From assembly GCA_963778165.1 (NCBI GenBank), contig CAVZTE010000001.1, forward strand, positions 186,001 through 250,000: 64,000 bases of DNA. The letters are read 5' to 3'. The notes beneath the pieces are model-generated. The model worked only from the letters and a program-made list of their open reading frames with translations, did no database searches and was not told the origin of the DNA. This document shows positions 16,351-27,549 of the stretch, in pieces. This DNA is from Bog-756 sp963778165. GTDB lineage: Bacteria > Actinomycetota > Acidimicrobiia > Acidimicrobiales > RAAP-2. Each line of letters opens with the position of its first letter. The first letter of the stretch is position 1. Made by a program: the position numbers and the translations under genes.

Positions 16351-19047
16351 ATGGCCCAGACACCCTCTTCCTCGCCCCCGCCCGACTCCTTCGGGGCCCG
16401 GGGCACGCTGAACGTCGGCGACGCCACCTACGAGATCTACCGGATCAACGCGTTGGCCGACCGCTACGACGTCGCCCGGCTCCCCTACTCCATCAAAGTG
16501 GTCCTCGAGAACCTCCTGCGCCACGAGGACGGGGTAGCGGTACGACCGGCCGACGTCGAGGCCGTGGCGGCCTGGGGCAACCACCCCGAGCGCCACGGAC
16601 TGGGCGGTGCCGACGCCGCAGAGATCGCCCTCACCCCCGAGCGGGTGCTCATGCAGGACTTCACCGGCGTGCCGGCCATCGTCGATCTGGCCGCCATGCG
16701 CGACGCCCTCGGGACCCTCGGCGGAGACCCGACCAAGGTCAACCCGTTGGTCCCGGTGGAACTGGTCATCGACCACTCGGTGATCGCCGAGGCCTCCGGT
16801 ACGCCGGGGGCCTTCGACCAGAACGTCGACATCGAGTACCAGCGCAACATCGAGCGCTACCAGCTCCTGCGCTGGGCCCAGCAGGCCTTCGACGGGTACC
16901 GGGTGGTCCCTCCCGGCACCGGCATCTGCCACCAGGTCAACCTGGAGTACCTGTCGCGGGTGGTATTCGCCACCGACGACGGGAGGGCCTACTGCGACAC
17001 CCTGGTGGGCACGGACTCCCACACCACCATGGTGAACGGGCTCGGCGTCCTGGGCTGGGGCGTGGGCGGCATCGAGGCCGAGGCCGCCATGCTGGGCCAG
17101 CCCTTGTCGATGCTGCTTCCGCCGGTGGTCGGGTTCCGGCTCACCGGCGAGCAGGCCCCGGGCACCACCGCCACCGACCTGGTGCTGACCATCACCCATC
17201 TCCTGCGCCAGCACGGGGTGGTGGGCAAGTTCGTGGAGTTCTTCGGCCCCGGGGTGGCCGCGGTGCCTCTGGCCAACCGGGCCACCATCGGCAACATGTC
17301 GCCCGAGTACGGCGCCACCTGTGCCATCTTCCCCATCGACGAGGTCACCCTGGACTACCTCCGCTTCACCGGACGTGACGACGGCCACGTGGACCTGGTG
17401 GAGGCCTACGCCAAAGAGCAGGGCCTCTTCCACACCGGAGAGGTCGAGCCGGTGTTCTCGGAGACCATCGAGCTCGACCTGTCGACGGTGGTGCCCAGCA
17501 TCGCCGGACCGGCCCGGCCTCAGGACCTGGTCACCCTGGCCGGAGCGGGGGCCACGTACCGGACCGCCCTCGGACGGGAGCAGCGGGCCGGCGCCGCCAC
17601 CCTGGCCGACGGCACCTCGGTGGACGTCGGGGACGGAGCCGTGGTGGTAGCGGCCATCACCAGCTGCACCAACACCTCCAACCCCCAGGTCATGGTGGCC
17701 GCCGGGCTGGTGGCCCAGCGGGCGGTGGAGCGCGGTCTCGCCCCCAAGCCGTGGGTCAAGACCACCCTGGCCCCCGGCTCCCGGGTGGTCATGGACTACC
17801 TGGACCGGGCGGGGCTGACCGAGCCCCTGGCCCAGATCGGCTTCGACCTGGTGGGCTTCGGCTGCACCACCTGCATCGGCAACTCGGGCCCGTTGCTGCC
17901 CGGGGTCTCCGAGGCCGTGCACGCCGACGACCTCTCGGTGGCCGCCGTCCTGTCGGGGAACCGCAACTTCGAAGGACGGATCCATCCCGACGTCCGGATG
18001 AACTACCTGGCCTCCCCACCGCTGGTGGTGGCCTACGCCCTGGCCGGCACCATGGACATCGACCTCACCACCGATCCCCTGGGCACCGGCTCCGACGGCG
18101 CCCCGGTGTACCTGGCCGACCTGTGGCCGTCGCCGGAGGAAGTCACCGAGTCCATCCGCACCTCGATCACTTCGGACATGTTCCGCCAACGGTACGGCTC
18201 GGTCTTCGACGGTGACGAACGGTGGCGGGCCGTCGAGATCGCCACCGGCGACACGTTCCTATGGGACACCGACTCCACCTACGTACTGCGTCCCACCTTC
18301 CTCGAGGGCCTGACCATGACCCCCGCCCCGGTGACCGGGGTGACCGGGGCCCGGGTGTTGGCCGTGCTGGGGGACAGCGTCACCACCGACCACATCTCCC
18401 CGGCCGGCAACATCAGCCAATCCAGCCCGGCCGGCCAGTACCTGGCCGAGCACGGCGTCCAGCCCACCGACTTCAACTCCTACGGCACCCGCCGGGGCAA
18501 CCACGAGGTGATGGTGCGGGGCACCTTTGCCAACGTGCGGCTCCGCAATCAACTGGCCCCGGGCACCGAGGGCGGGTTCACCCTCCACCTGCCCGACGGC
18601 GAGCAGACCACCATCTACGAGGCCGCCGAGCGGTACGCCGCCGAAGGCGTTCCCCTGGTGGTATTGGCCGGCAAGGAGTACGGGTCGGGCTCGTCACGGG
18701 ACTGGGCGGCCAAGGGCACCGCGCTGCTCGGGATCCGCGCCGTCATCGCCGAGACCTACGAGCGCATCCACCGCTCCAACCTGATCGGCATGGGCGTGCT
18801 CCCCCTGCAGTACGCCGAAGGCCAGAGCGCGGCCTCGCTGGGACTGACCGGACACGAGGTCTTCGACATCAGTGGTCTCGACTCCCTCAACGAGGGGGTG
18901 GCCCCGAAGACCGTGTCGGTCCGGGCCGTCGACGGAGACCGGTTGGTGGAGTTCGAGGCCCGGCTGCGCATCGACACGCCCATGGAGGCCGAGTACTACC
19001 GCAACGGGGGGATCCTGCCCTACATGCTGCGCCAGATGGCCGGCTGA
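16351..19047 (+). CDS. acnA: Aconitate hydratase A
   Basis: The 898-residue TCA-cycle aconitase interconverts citrate and isocitrate through cis-aconitate. The [4Fe-4S] ligands are C439 (SCTNTSN) and C505 and C508 (GFGCTTCIGNSGP). Substrate-binding blocks GTDSHTTMVNGLGVLGWGVGG, NYLASPPLVVAYALAG and KEYGSGSSRDWAAKG are complete. Length is that of the IRP1/AcnA class. The ATG is preceded at six bases by CAGAAT, a possible -10 of a leaderless message. Single-gene unit, intact over 2.7 kb, in contrast to the frameshifted genes that follow. Confidence 0.97.
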   Translation: MAQTPSSSPPPDSFGARGTLNVGDATYEIYRINALADRYDVARLPYSIKVVLENLLRHEDGVAVRPADVEAVAAWGNHPERHGLGGADAAEIALTPERVLMQDFTGVPAIVDLAAMRDALGTLGGDPTKVNPLVPVELVIDHSVIAEASGTPGAFDQNVDIEYQRNIERYQLLRWAQQAFDGYRVVPPGTGICHQVNLEYLSRVVFATDDGRAYCDTLVGTDSHTTMVNGLGVLGWGVGGIEAEAAMLGQPLSMLLPPVVGFRLTGEQAPGTTATDLVLTITHLLRQHGVVGKFVEFFGPGVAAVPLANRATIGNMSPEYGATCAIFPIDEVTLDYLRFTGRDDGHVDLVEAYAKEQGLFHTGEVEPVFSETIELDLSTVVPSIAGPARPQDLVTLAGAGATYRTALGREQRAGAATLADGTSVDVGDGAVVVAAITSCTNTSNPQVMVAAGLVAQRAVERGLAPKPWVKTTLAPGSRVVMDYLDRAGLTEPLAQIGFDLVGFGCTTCIGNSGPLLPGVSEAVHADDLSVAAVLSGNRNFEGRIHPDVRMNYLASPPLVVAYALAGTMDIDLTTDPLGTGSDGAPVYLADLWPSPEEVTESIRTSITSDMFRQRYGSVFDGDERWRAVEIATGDTFLWDTDSTYVLRPTFLEGLTMTPAPVTGVTGARVLAVLGDSVTTDHISPAGNISQSSPAGQYLAEHGVQPTDFNSYGTRRGNHEVMVRGTFANVRLRNQLAPGTEGGFTLHLPDGEQTTIYEAAERYAAEGVPLVVLAGKEYGSGSSRDWAAKGTALLGIRAVIAETYERIHRSNLIGMGVLPLQYAEGQSAASLGLTGHEVFDISGLDSLNEGVAPKTVSVRAVDGDRLVEFEARLRIDTPMEAEYYRNGGILPYMLRQMAG

Positions 19048-19077
19048 ACCGGTCCCCGGCCAGCCCCTTCCTCCCGC

Positions 19078-19768
19078 TCAGGTGGCCAGGGGGAGGACGA
19101 ACCAGGCGATGACCACGAAGTGCAGGATGGCCCCCACGATGGTGCAGGCGTGGAACACCTCGTGGTACCCGAATACCTCGGGGTCGGGATCGGGGCGCTT
19201 CAGGGCGTAGACCACCGCCCCCGCCGAGTACGCCACTCCCCCGGCCAGCAACAGGACGAAGCCGGTACTGCCGAGGGCCCGGAACAGTTGGGGCAGGACC
19301 ACCACCGCGGCCCAGCCCACCACCACGTAGGGCAGGGCGATGACCCATTTCGGCGCGTCCAACCACGCCTGCCTCACCGTGATGCCCACCAGCGCCCCGG
19401 CCCACACGATGACCAAGAGGGTGGTGCGGGGCCACCCGCTGAGAGCGATGCCGGCCACCGCGGTGTACGAGCCGGCGATGGCGATGAAGATGGTCGAGTG
19501 GTCGGCCCGGCGCATGCGTCGACGGCCCACCGGTCCCCAGGTGTGGCGGTGGAAGAGGGCGCTCACCCCGAACAGGGCGGAGATCGACACGGCGTAGACC
19601 GCCATGACCAGCTTCGAGCCGGTGGTGGGCGCGGCCACGATGAGGGCGACCCCGGACACCACCGACACGAAGAACGCCACCTCGTGGAGGACGCCCCGCA
19701 GGGCCGGCTTGGGGGCGGATTCCGACGGACGCCACCGTGGTTACCGTTCCTGCCCCGGAGTCCGGCAT
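19078..19768 (-). CDS. Hemolysin III / PAQR-type membrane protein (apparent frameshift)
   Basis: A seven-helix HlyIII-family protein. Conserved metal-site residues are SALFHRHTW (first His), ADHSTIF and the C-terminal YHEVFHACTIVGAILHF. The long open part starts at 19680, but removing one base from the G run 19711-19715 extends it to KPALRGVLHEVAFF, the usual family N-terminus, and to an ATG at 19768 that overlaps the GATase stop as TGATG. That coupling supports the longer form. Role in bacteria is unclear. Confidence 0.82.
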
Positions 19769-20567
19769 CACCCGGTGAGGGCGGACCCGGTGCCGGGTGC
19801 ACCGGTCCGAGTGCCGACCGGACCCGGCGCCGCCACGGCCCGGTCGACGAAGCGCTGGAGCAGGCGAGTGCCCACCGACTCCACCAGGGCCAGTCCCGGT
19901 GCGTCCAGGGTCACGCCCGCCGGTAGGTGCGGCTTCCACGCCTCGGCCAGGGAGTGGTCCACTTCCACGTGGAACTGGAGGGCATAGACCCGGTCACCCC
20001 AACGGAAGGCCTGATGGGGGAAGAGGCGGGTAGCGGCCAGGTGGACAGCCCCGTCGGGTAGGGAGAAGGTGTCGCGGTGCCAGTGCACGCACGGCAGGGC
20101 GGTATGGGCCAGCCCCCCGTACTCGGGACCGAAGACCGGATCACGGCGTCCGGCCTCGGTCAGCTCCACCTGGCCCAGGCCGATCTCCTCGGTCGGGCCG
20201 GTGGTCACCTCGGCCCCCAGCGCCGCGGCCAACTGCTGGGCCCCCAGGCACACACCGAGCACCGGCCGGCCGGAAGTGGCCATCGCCGAGATCAGCTCCC
20301 GCTCGGCTACCAGCCACGGATATCGATCGGCGTCGTGGACCCCCATGGGACCCCCCATCACCACCAGGCCGTCGATGGACGCGGGGGTCGGGCAGCGAAT
20401 CGCCCCGGTCCATCCGGAACACGTCGATGGCCCAGTCCGTGGCGGGCCAGGGAGCCCTCGATCATCCCCGGCCCCTCGTGGTCCACGTGCTGGATGACCG
20501 CCCACGGCCTGGCGTCGGACCGGGCGGCGCCAGTGGACCCGGGGTCACTCCACCCGGAGCTGCCCAC
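19768..20567 (-). CDS. Class I glutamine amidotransferase, GMP-synthase-like (two apparent frameshifts)
   Basis: A stand-alone GATase of about 260 residues. The nucleophile elbow is GVCLGAQQLA (Cys) and the distal His-Glu dyad is LQFHVEVD, with CVHWHRDTF before it. The N-terminal third is spread over three frames: AVIQHVDHEGPGMIEGSL, then VFRMDRGDSLP, then IDGLVVMGGPMG. Joins are needed in the CCC run 20431-20433 and near the G run 20383-20387, each by loss of one base. The GTG start overlaps the PIG-L stop (TAGTG). Such proteins hydrolyse glutamine or related gamma-glutamyl compounds; no synthase partner is seen. Confidence 0.8.
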
Positions 20568-21287
20568 TAGCCGGTGGCCACGACGTGGAACGCCTCAGCC
20601 AGCGATCCCTCGGGCAGCCCGGCGGCCAGTGCGGTGCCCGACATCCAGGTGCGTAGCAACTCCTCGAGGTGGGCGCCGTCTCCCACCTGGCTGACGTGTG
20701 AGCGCAGGGCGGCCAGCTTCAGGTCGAAGTAGTCGGTGGCATCTACCGCCCGGTCGGCGCGGTCGGTGGTCATGATCCACACTTCGGGCACCGTGTGCGG
20801 CTCGAACCCTTCCTCCAACAGCTCGGGGAAGGCGAAGGGGTTGCGGGCGTCGGGGTAGACGGCGCAGATGGCCGCCTCTCCGGCGGCCAGGTGGTCGGGA
20901 TGGCTGGCGTAGATGCGGGACCAGTTGCGTTCGGGGGATTGGGACACCACCCGGTCGGGCCGGAACCGGCGGATGACCCGCGAGATGGCCATGCGCAGGT
21001 CGAGGTCGGCGGCCAGGCGCCCGTCGGGGAACCCCAGGTAGGTCACGTCGCTGACCCCGACCACCTTGGCCGCGTCCAACTGCTCCTGCCGGCGGATGGC
21101 GGCCACGTCAGCTCCGCCTGATGGTTCGGTCCGATCCGCCGGCGTCGCCGTCGGTGGCGATGCAGTAGGCCACCTCGACCCCGCCGTGGGTCCAGGCCGC
21201 CACCGATCCGGCCGCCCCGAAGTCGACGTCGTCGGGGTGGGCGGTGACCACCAGGATGCGCTCGCACGCCTTCGATACCGGCGCCAA
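20567..21287 (-). CDS. PIG-L/LmbE-family deacetylase (apparent frameshift)
   Basis: A Zn-dependent de-N-acetylase-like protein. The N-terminal frame has ILVVTAHPDDVDFGAAGSVAAW with the HPDD metal motif and ATDGDAGGSDRT. The C-terminal frame has AAIRRQEQLDAAKVVGV, TYLGFPDGRL, and YASHPDHLAAGEAA with the third ligand His. The two frames join near 21105-21130. TTG at 21287 is the likely start (LAPVSKACERILVV). MshB of mycothiol synthesis is in this superfamily, but this protein is of the broader PIG-L group and the substrate is not clear. It leads a PIG-L-GATase-HlyIII unit with overlapping stops and starts. Confidence 0.82.
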
Positions 21288-21391
21288 CCGTCATGGGCGC
21301 CCGGGAGTGAGTGTCGGACACGGTGCTCTCCTCAGTCGAAGGGGTCGGTCGAATGGCGTCGGGCCGGCCGGGTGGACCGGCCGAGCCGGGC

Positions 21392-22642
21392 TCAGTCCTG
21401 GCCCGGATGCCAAGCAGCCAGATCAGCCAGCCGTGGGTCGTTGGAGAAGATCTCCACGATGGGGAGCCGGAGCCCGATCCGGGTCTGGATGCGCTCGACC
21501 TCGAGGACCTGGTTCCACTGCACCAGGGTGACCACCAGGCCGGCCTCGCCGGCCCGGGCGGTCCGGCCCGAGCGGTGCAGGTAGGCCTTGTGGTCCTCGG
21601 GCGGATCGAAGTGGATGACCACGTCCACCATGTCGATGTCCAGGCCCCGGGCCGCCACGTCGGTGGCCACCAGGGCCGGGAGCCGACCGTCCCCGAAGTC
21701 CTTGAGGGTGCGCTCCCGGTTGGTCTGGCGCAGGTCGCCGTGGATGGCGTCGGCCTTGACCCCTTCCTTGCGGAGCTGCTCGACCAGCCGGTCGGCGCCG
21801 CGCTTGGTGCGCACGAACACCAGGGTCTTGTCGTTGTTGCGGCAGATGGCGGCGCACACCTTGACCCGGTCCATCTGGTGCACCTCGAGGAACCGGTGCT
21901 CCATGGCGTCCACCGTGGTGTGGGCCGAGGCCACCTCGTGCAGGACCGGATCGGTCAGGTACCGGCTGACCAGCCGGTCCACCGCTCCGTCCAGGGTGGC
22001 CGAGAACAGCAGGGTCTGGTGCTCACGCTCGAGGCGGCGGAGCACCCACTCCACCTGGGGCATGAACCCCATGTCGGCCATGCGGTCGGCCTCGTCGAGG
22101 ACCAGGGTCTCGATGTCGGCCACCGACAGCTCGCCGCGGTCACCGAGGTCGATGAGCCGTCCAGGGGTGGCGATGATCACGTCCACCCCCCGGCGCAACT
22201 TCTTGACCTGGCGCTCGATGTCCGCTCCGCCGTAGACGGCGGCGATACGCAGGCCGGCCTCTTTGGCCAGGGGCTCCAGCACTTCGCTGACCTGGACGGC
22301 CAGCTCGCGGGTGGGCACCAGCACCAGGGCCCGGGGCCGGCCCGGCTGGGTGGAGCGGGCCGCCATGGTCCGCTGGAGGAGCGGGATGCCGAAGGCCAGG
22401 GTCTTGCCCGATCCGGTCTTGGCCTTGCCGCACACGTCACGGCCGGCCAGGGCGTCGGCCACGGTCATGGCCTGGATGGCGAAGGTGGTGGTGATGCCCT
22501 GGGCGGCCAGGGCCTTGACCAGGGCCGGGTCGACGCCCAGGGAGGCGAAGGTCCGGGCCTCGGCCGTGCCGTCAGGGCCGGCGTCCAGGGCCTCGTTGAC
22601 GGGCTCGAAGACGCGATCCGAGGGATCGATAACGGTTGTCAT
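21392..22642 (-). CDS. DEAD-box RNA helicase
   Basis: A 416-residue ATP-dependent RNA helicase with all core motifs: Q motif TFASLGVDPALVKALAAQG, motif I AKTGSGKT, Ia PTRELAVQ, II DEAD, III SAT, V DVAARGLDID and VI HRSGRTARAG. There is a short N-terminal extension and almost no C-terminal tail, so it is a minimal RhlE/DbpA-like enzyme. It likely serves ribosome assembly or mRNA turnover. The frame is intact. The 234-base upstream spacer contains the thiC terminator hairpin. Confidence 0.93.
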   Translation of the reverse strand: MTTVIDPSDRVFEPVNEALDAGPDGTAEARTFASLGVDPALVKALAAQGITTTFAIQAMTVADALAGRDVCGKAKTGSGKTLAFGIPLLQRTMAARSTQPGRPRALVLVPTRELAVQVSEVLEPLAKEAGLRIAAVYGGADIERQVKKLRRGVDVIIATPGRLIDLGDRGELSVADIETLVLDEADRMADMGFMPQVEWVLRRLEREHQTLLFSATLDGAVDRLVSRYLTDPVLHEVASAHTTVDAMEHRFLEVHQMDRVKVCAAICRNNDKTLVFVRTKRGADRLVEQLRKEGVKADAIHGDLRQTNRERTLKDFGDGRLPALVATDVAARGLDIDMVDVVIHFDPPEDHKAYLHRSGRTARAGEAGLVVTLVQWNQVLEVERIQTRIGLRLPIVEIFSNDPRLADLAAWHPGQD

Positions 22643-22789
22643 GGGGTATGAAGCTCACTCTCATCTGCTCAGTGACGGGCGGAGGCCGACCGTCGATATC
22701 CGTGCCAGTCACGAACACCTGCGGGCCCGCCTCGGGCCACTGATCCGAACTGCGACAGCGGTTCGGAGAACCGGATGAGGAAGACCCCG

Positions 22790-22812
22790 GTGGAAGGCAC
22801 TGCGCCTTCCAC
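22790..22812 (-). terminator. Hairpin downstream of thiC
   Basis: A perfect 9-base inverted repeat, GTGGAAGGC / GCCTTCCAC, with a five-base loop. It lies 65 bases after the thiC stop and before the next minus-strand gene. No U-tract follows, as is usual in high-GC actinobacteria. Confidence 0.5.
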
Positions 22813-22876
22813 GAGCCCCAGTGTACCGGAATCGGCGCCCGATCACCAGGTCAGACGGCAAACCGGGACCTACGGC

Positions 22877-24674
<1,798 letters not shown>

Positions 24675-24726
24675 GGAAAGTGTCCCTTCGAGCTCACTGC
24701 ACCTCGAGTCGCAATTTAGGTCGAGT

Positions 24727-24755
24727 CTTCCACGGTCCGTCCCTCCCCGTGGAAG
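24727..24755. repeat. Perfect inverted repeat between thiC and bcp
   Basis: CTTCCACGG and CCGTGGAAG are separated by 11 bases in the divergent spacer, about 53 bases upstream of thiC and 87 bases upstream of the peroxiredoxin. It could be an operator or an RNA hairpin. A TAAATT hexamer that could be the thiC -10 lies just thiC-proximal to it. Confidence 0.5.
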
Positions 24756-24841
24756 CGGCTTTGTGTCATCGTGGGGCACCGGCACCCCGCCGGATGCGCC
24801 GGCCCGACCGGCCCTCTCCCCTCCTACGAAAGGATGCCGCC

Positions 24842-25306
24842 ATGGGAAAGCTCGACGCCGGCGACAAGGCACCCGCCTTCACCCTGCCCGATCAGGACGG
24901 TGCCAAGGTCTCGCTCAAGGACTTCGCCGGCAAGCAGGTGGTCGTGTACTTCTACCCACGGGACGACACGCCGGGCTGCACCAAGGAGGCCTGCCAGTTC
25001 AACGACAACCTGCGGGCCTTCGCCAAGGCCAAGGTGACCGTGCTGGGCATCTCGGCCGACAGCGCCGACAAGCACCAGAAGTTCCGGGAGAAGTACGGCC
25101 TCAAATTCCCCCTCCTCACCGACGCCGACCACAAGGTGGGCGAGGCCTACGGGGCGTGGGGTGAGAAGACCCTGTACGGCAAGAAGTCCATCGGGGTCAT
25201 CCGGTCGACCTTCCTGATCGGTCCCGACGGCAAGGTGGCCCGGGCCTGGTACCACGTGAAGGCCGACGGCCACGCCGACAAGGTCCTGGCCGAGCTGGAC
25301 AAGTAG
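24842..25306 (+). CDS. bcp: Thioredoxin-dependent peroxiredoxin (BCP)
   Basis: A 154-residue PrxQ/BCP thiol peroxidase. DDTPGCTKEACQF carries the peroxidatic and resolving cysteines five residues apart; YFYPRDDTPGCT is the canonical signature. ISADSADKHQKF and STFLIGPDGKV complete the fold. It reduces hydrogen and organic peroxides in the cytoplasm. The ATG has AAAGGA eight bases upstream, so it is not leaderless. Divergent from thiC. Confidence 0.95.
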   Translation: MGKLDAGDKAPAFTLPDQDGAKVSLKDFAGKQVVVYFYPRDDTPGCTKEACQFNDNLRAFAKAKVTVLGISADSADKHQKFREKYGLKFPLLTDADHKVGEAYGAWGEKTLYGKKSIGVIRSTFLIGPDGKVARAWYHVKADGHADKVLAELDK

Positions 25307-25360
25307 TCCCGGTCCGCCACACCCGCTCCGCACGCCACGGGGGGTGGCCCTCAGAGCTGC

Positions 25361-26145
25361 TCAGAGCTGGTGGGCCGGACACCACCATGAGGTCCGGCCG
25401 CCCACGGTCGACCGGATCAGTTCGGTGCCGTCGCGGGGGCAGCGGCCACCCGGGTACCGCTCCTCCATGAGGTCGCCGGTGTGGGACCCGCCCCGTCGGC
25501 CCAGCAGGTCCACGGTCCGGCGCAGCTGACGGTGGAGGCGCCGCACCTCGTTGGGGGTCAGTGAGTCCGAGCGGCCGCAGCGGGGAGAGCCCGGCCCGCC
25601 ACAGCAGCTCGTCGGCGAAGAGGTTCCCGATCCCCGCCACCTTGGACTGGTCGAGCAGCCGGGCCTTGAGGGCGGTCCGCGACCCCCCGAGGGCCGCGGC
25701 CAGCTGGCCGGCGGTGATGACCGCGGCGTCGGGTCCGAGCCCGGAGACGTCCGGCTCGAGGTGGACCCCGCCGAGGCGGCGGGGATCCTGGACCACCAGG
25801 GAGCCGCCGTCCTCGAAGCGCACCTTCCACCGGTCCCACTTGGTCTGGCGACGCTTGGGGGCGTAGTACATGTCTTCCACCCCGGCGCGGTCGTCGACCA
25901 GCAGGGTGCCGGTCATCCCGAACCGGATGCCCACGGTCGGGGCCCGAGTCCACGTCCAGCAACAGCAGCTTCCCGATGCGGCGGGCGGCCACGAACTCCC
26001 GTCCGACCAGGGCCCGACGGAGGGCCGGCCCGGTGGTGGCGCCCTTGAGGAACCAGGCGTCGGTGCTGATCACCGAGGCGATGGTCCGATCGAGGGCCTC
26101 CTCGGCCAGCTGTCGGTAGATCTCGACTTCGAGGAACTCGGGCAC
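25361..26145 (-). CDS. Fpg/Nei-family DNA glycosylase (two apparent frameshifts, unusual zinc finger)
   Basis: A base-excision-repair glycosylase/AP lyase homologue. After the initiator comes PEFLEVEIYRQLAEE, giving the catalytic Pro-Glu start. Then TDAWFLKG, IRFGMTGTLL, DPRRLGGVHL and the H2TH region LLDQSKVAGIGNLFADELLWRAG follow. The C-terminal finger reads CPRDG...RTSWWCPAHQ: the second and fourth expected cysteines are Asp and His. Frames change at the CCCC run at 25939-25942 and near 25565-25580. The GTG start follows TACCCT by six bases. Substrate may differ from 8-oxoguanine. Confidence 0.83.
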
Positions 26146-26227
26146 CGCCCGAGGGTACCGAGCCCCGACCACCGCCGAACCGCTCCCGGTGTCTACCGGG
26201 GTGCGGCCGCCTCGATAGGGTTGGGCC

Positions 26228-27353
26228 ATGCCCCCCGAAAAGCCTCATTGGGCCGAGCTCCTGACCGAGGTGGTGACCTCGGGCCTGTGTACCGGATGCG
26301 CGGCCTGCATCGTGGCCTGCCCCTACGACGTCCTGTCCTACGACGACACCGGTGGCCGCTACAAGCCGTTCCACATCGATGCCGAGGGAGGCCCCGACAG
26401 CTGCACCCACGGGGTCAAGGGATGCACCATGTGCACGCGGGCCTGCCCGAGGTTCCGCACCTGGGAGCCCGAGATCGACAACCATCTCTTCGGGCGGGAG
26501 CGGACCGTCGAGGAGGTGGCCGGTGTCAGCTCGGACACCCTCCTGGTCCGGGCCACCGATCCCGAGGTGCTGGAGGCTGGGCCAGGACGGCGGGCTGGTC
26601 TCGGCCATCTTGATCTGGGCCCTGGAGCACGACGTGATCGATGCCGCCCTGGTCTCGGTCCTCGAGGGTGACGGCTCCACCTGGAAGGCCACCCCCGGCC
26701 TGGCCACCGATCGGGCCCAGGTGCTGGCGGCGGCAGGCTCCCGCTACACCTACTCGGCCAACCCCCTGGCCTACCCCCAGGCCATCGAGGCCGGGGCCGA
26801 GCGCATCGCCCTGGTGGGCATGGGCTGCCAGGCGTCTGCGGCCCCGGTCATGAAGGCCCGCAAAGCCGGCAAGATCGCCCGCCGGCTCTCGCTGACCATC
26901 GGGCTCATGTGCTCGAAGACCTTCGACGACGCCATCTTCCCCGAGCTGTTCGAGGCCAGGTACGGGATCGCCCGGGCCGACATCGCCAAGATGAACATCA
27001 AGGGCGTGTTCCAGGTGTGGACCAGGGACGGCGGCTACCACGAGATCCCGCTCAAAGAGGCCCACGCCTGGACCCGGGAGGGCTGTAAGAGCTGCCCGGA
27101 CTTCGCCGCCGAGCACGCCGACATCTCCACCGGGGGGATCGGGGCGTTCAACGACTGGACCCTCACCATGATCCGCACCGACACCGGGCGGGACCTGCTC
27201 AACCAGATGATCGACGACGGCGCCCTGGAGACCAGGCCCGGCGACGACGACCCCGGGGCCATCGCCCTGCTGCACCGGCTGGCCCGGGTCAGCCGCCGTC
27301 GCTGGCCCGAGACGGCGGTCCCCATGCCCCGCCGCTTGCCGGCCACCACATGA
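26228..27353 (+). CDS. Coenzyme F420 hydrogenase/dehydrogenase beta-subunit-like protein (one apparent frameshift)
   Basis: About 375 residues of the FrhB/FdhB family, iron-sulfur flavoproteins that oxidise or reduce F420. The N-terminus has ferredoxin-like clusters: GLCTGCAACIVACP and HGVKGCTMCTRACPRF. The C-terminal FrhB domain has QDGGLVSAILIWALE, VGMGCQASAAP, GLMCSKTF and REGCKSCPDFAAEHADIS. The frame breaks at the GGG run 26579-26581; one base less joins EAG to QDGG. The ATG follows TAGGGT by six bases. No alpha or gamma hydrogenase subunit is nearby, so it may act as a stand-alone F420 oxidoreductase. Confidence 0.88.
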
Positions 27354-27549
27354 AAGGTTCGTAATAATCAGCCCTTCAGGTCCTTCGGCCCTAAATAATT
27401 CATTGGGGTAGGCGTAGGCTGGCACTTGGGGAGCCCGGATTCTGTCCGGTGGTCGGGGCGCCACAGTGAAGAACCCATAGTCAGGGGGGCCACCCACGTC
27501 GGTCCGTTCCGCCTCTGGGGTCCAGCCTTCGAACCCTGGAGGATTACGC

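Noticed and set aside
16246..18189. Long minus-strand reading frame of 647 codons
   Set aside because: It is the antisense shadow of acnA, with low-complexity His/Gly/Val-rich product typical of reverse frames in GC-rich DNA.
24675..24841. TPP riboswitch before thiC
   Set aside because: The conserved CUGAGA and downstream pyrophosphate-sensor sequences are not present on the minus strand.
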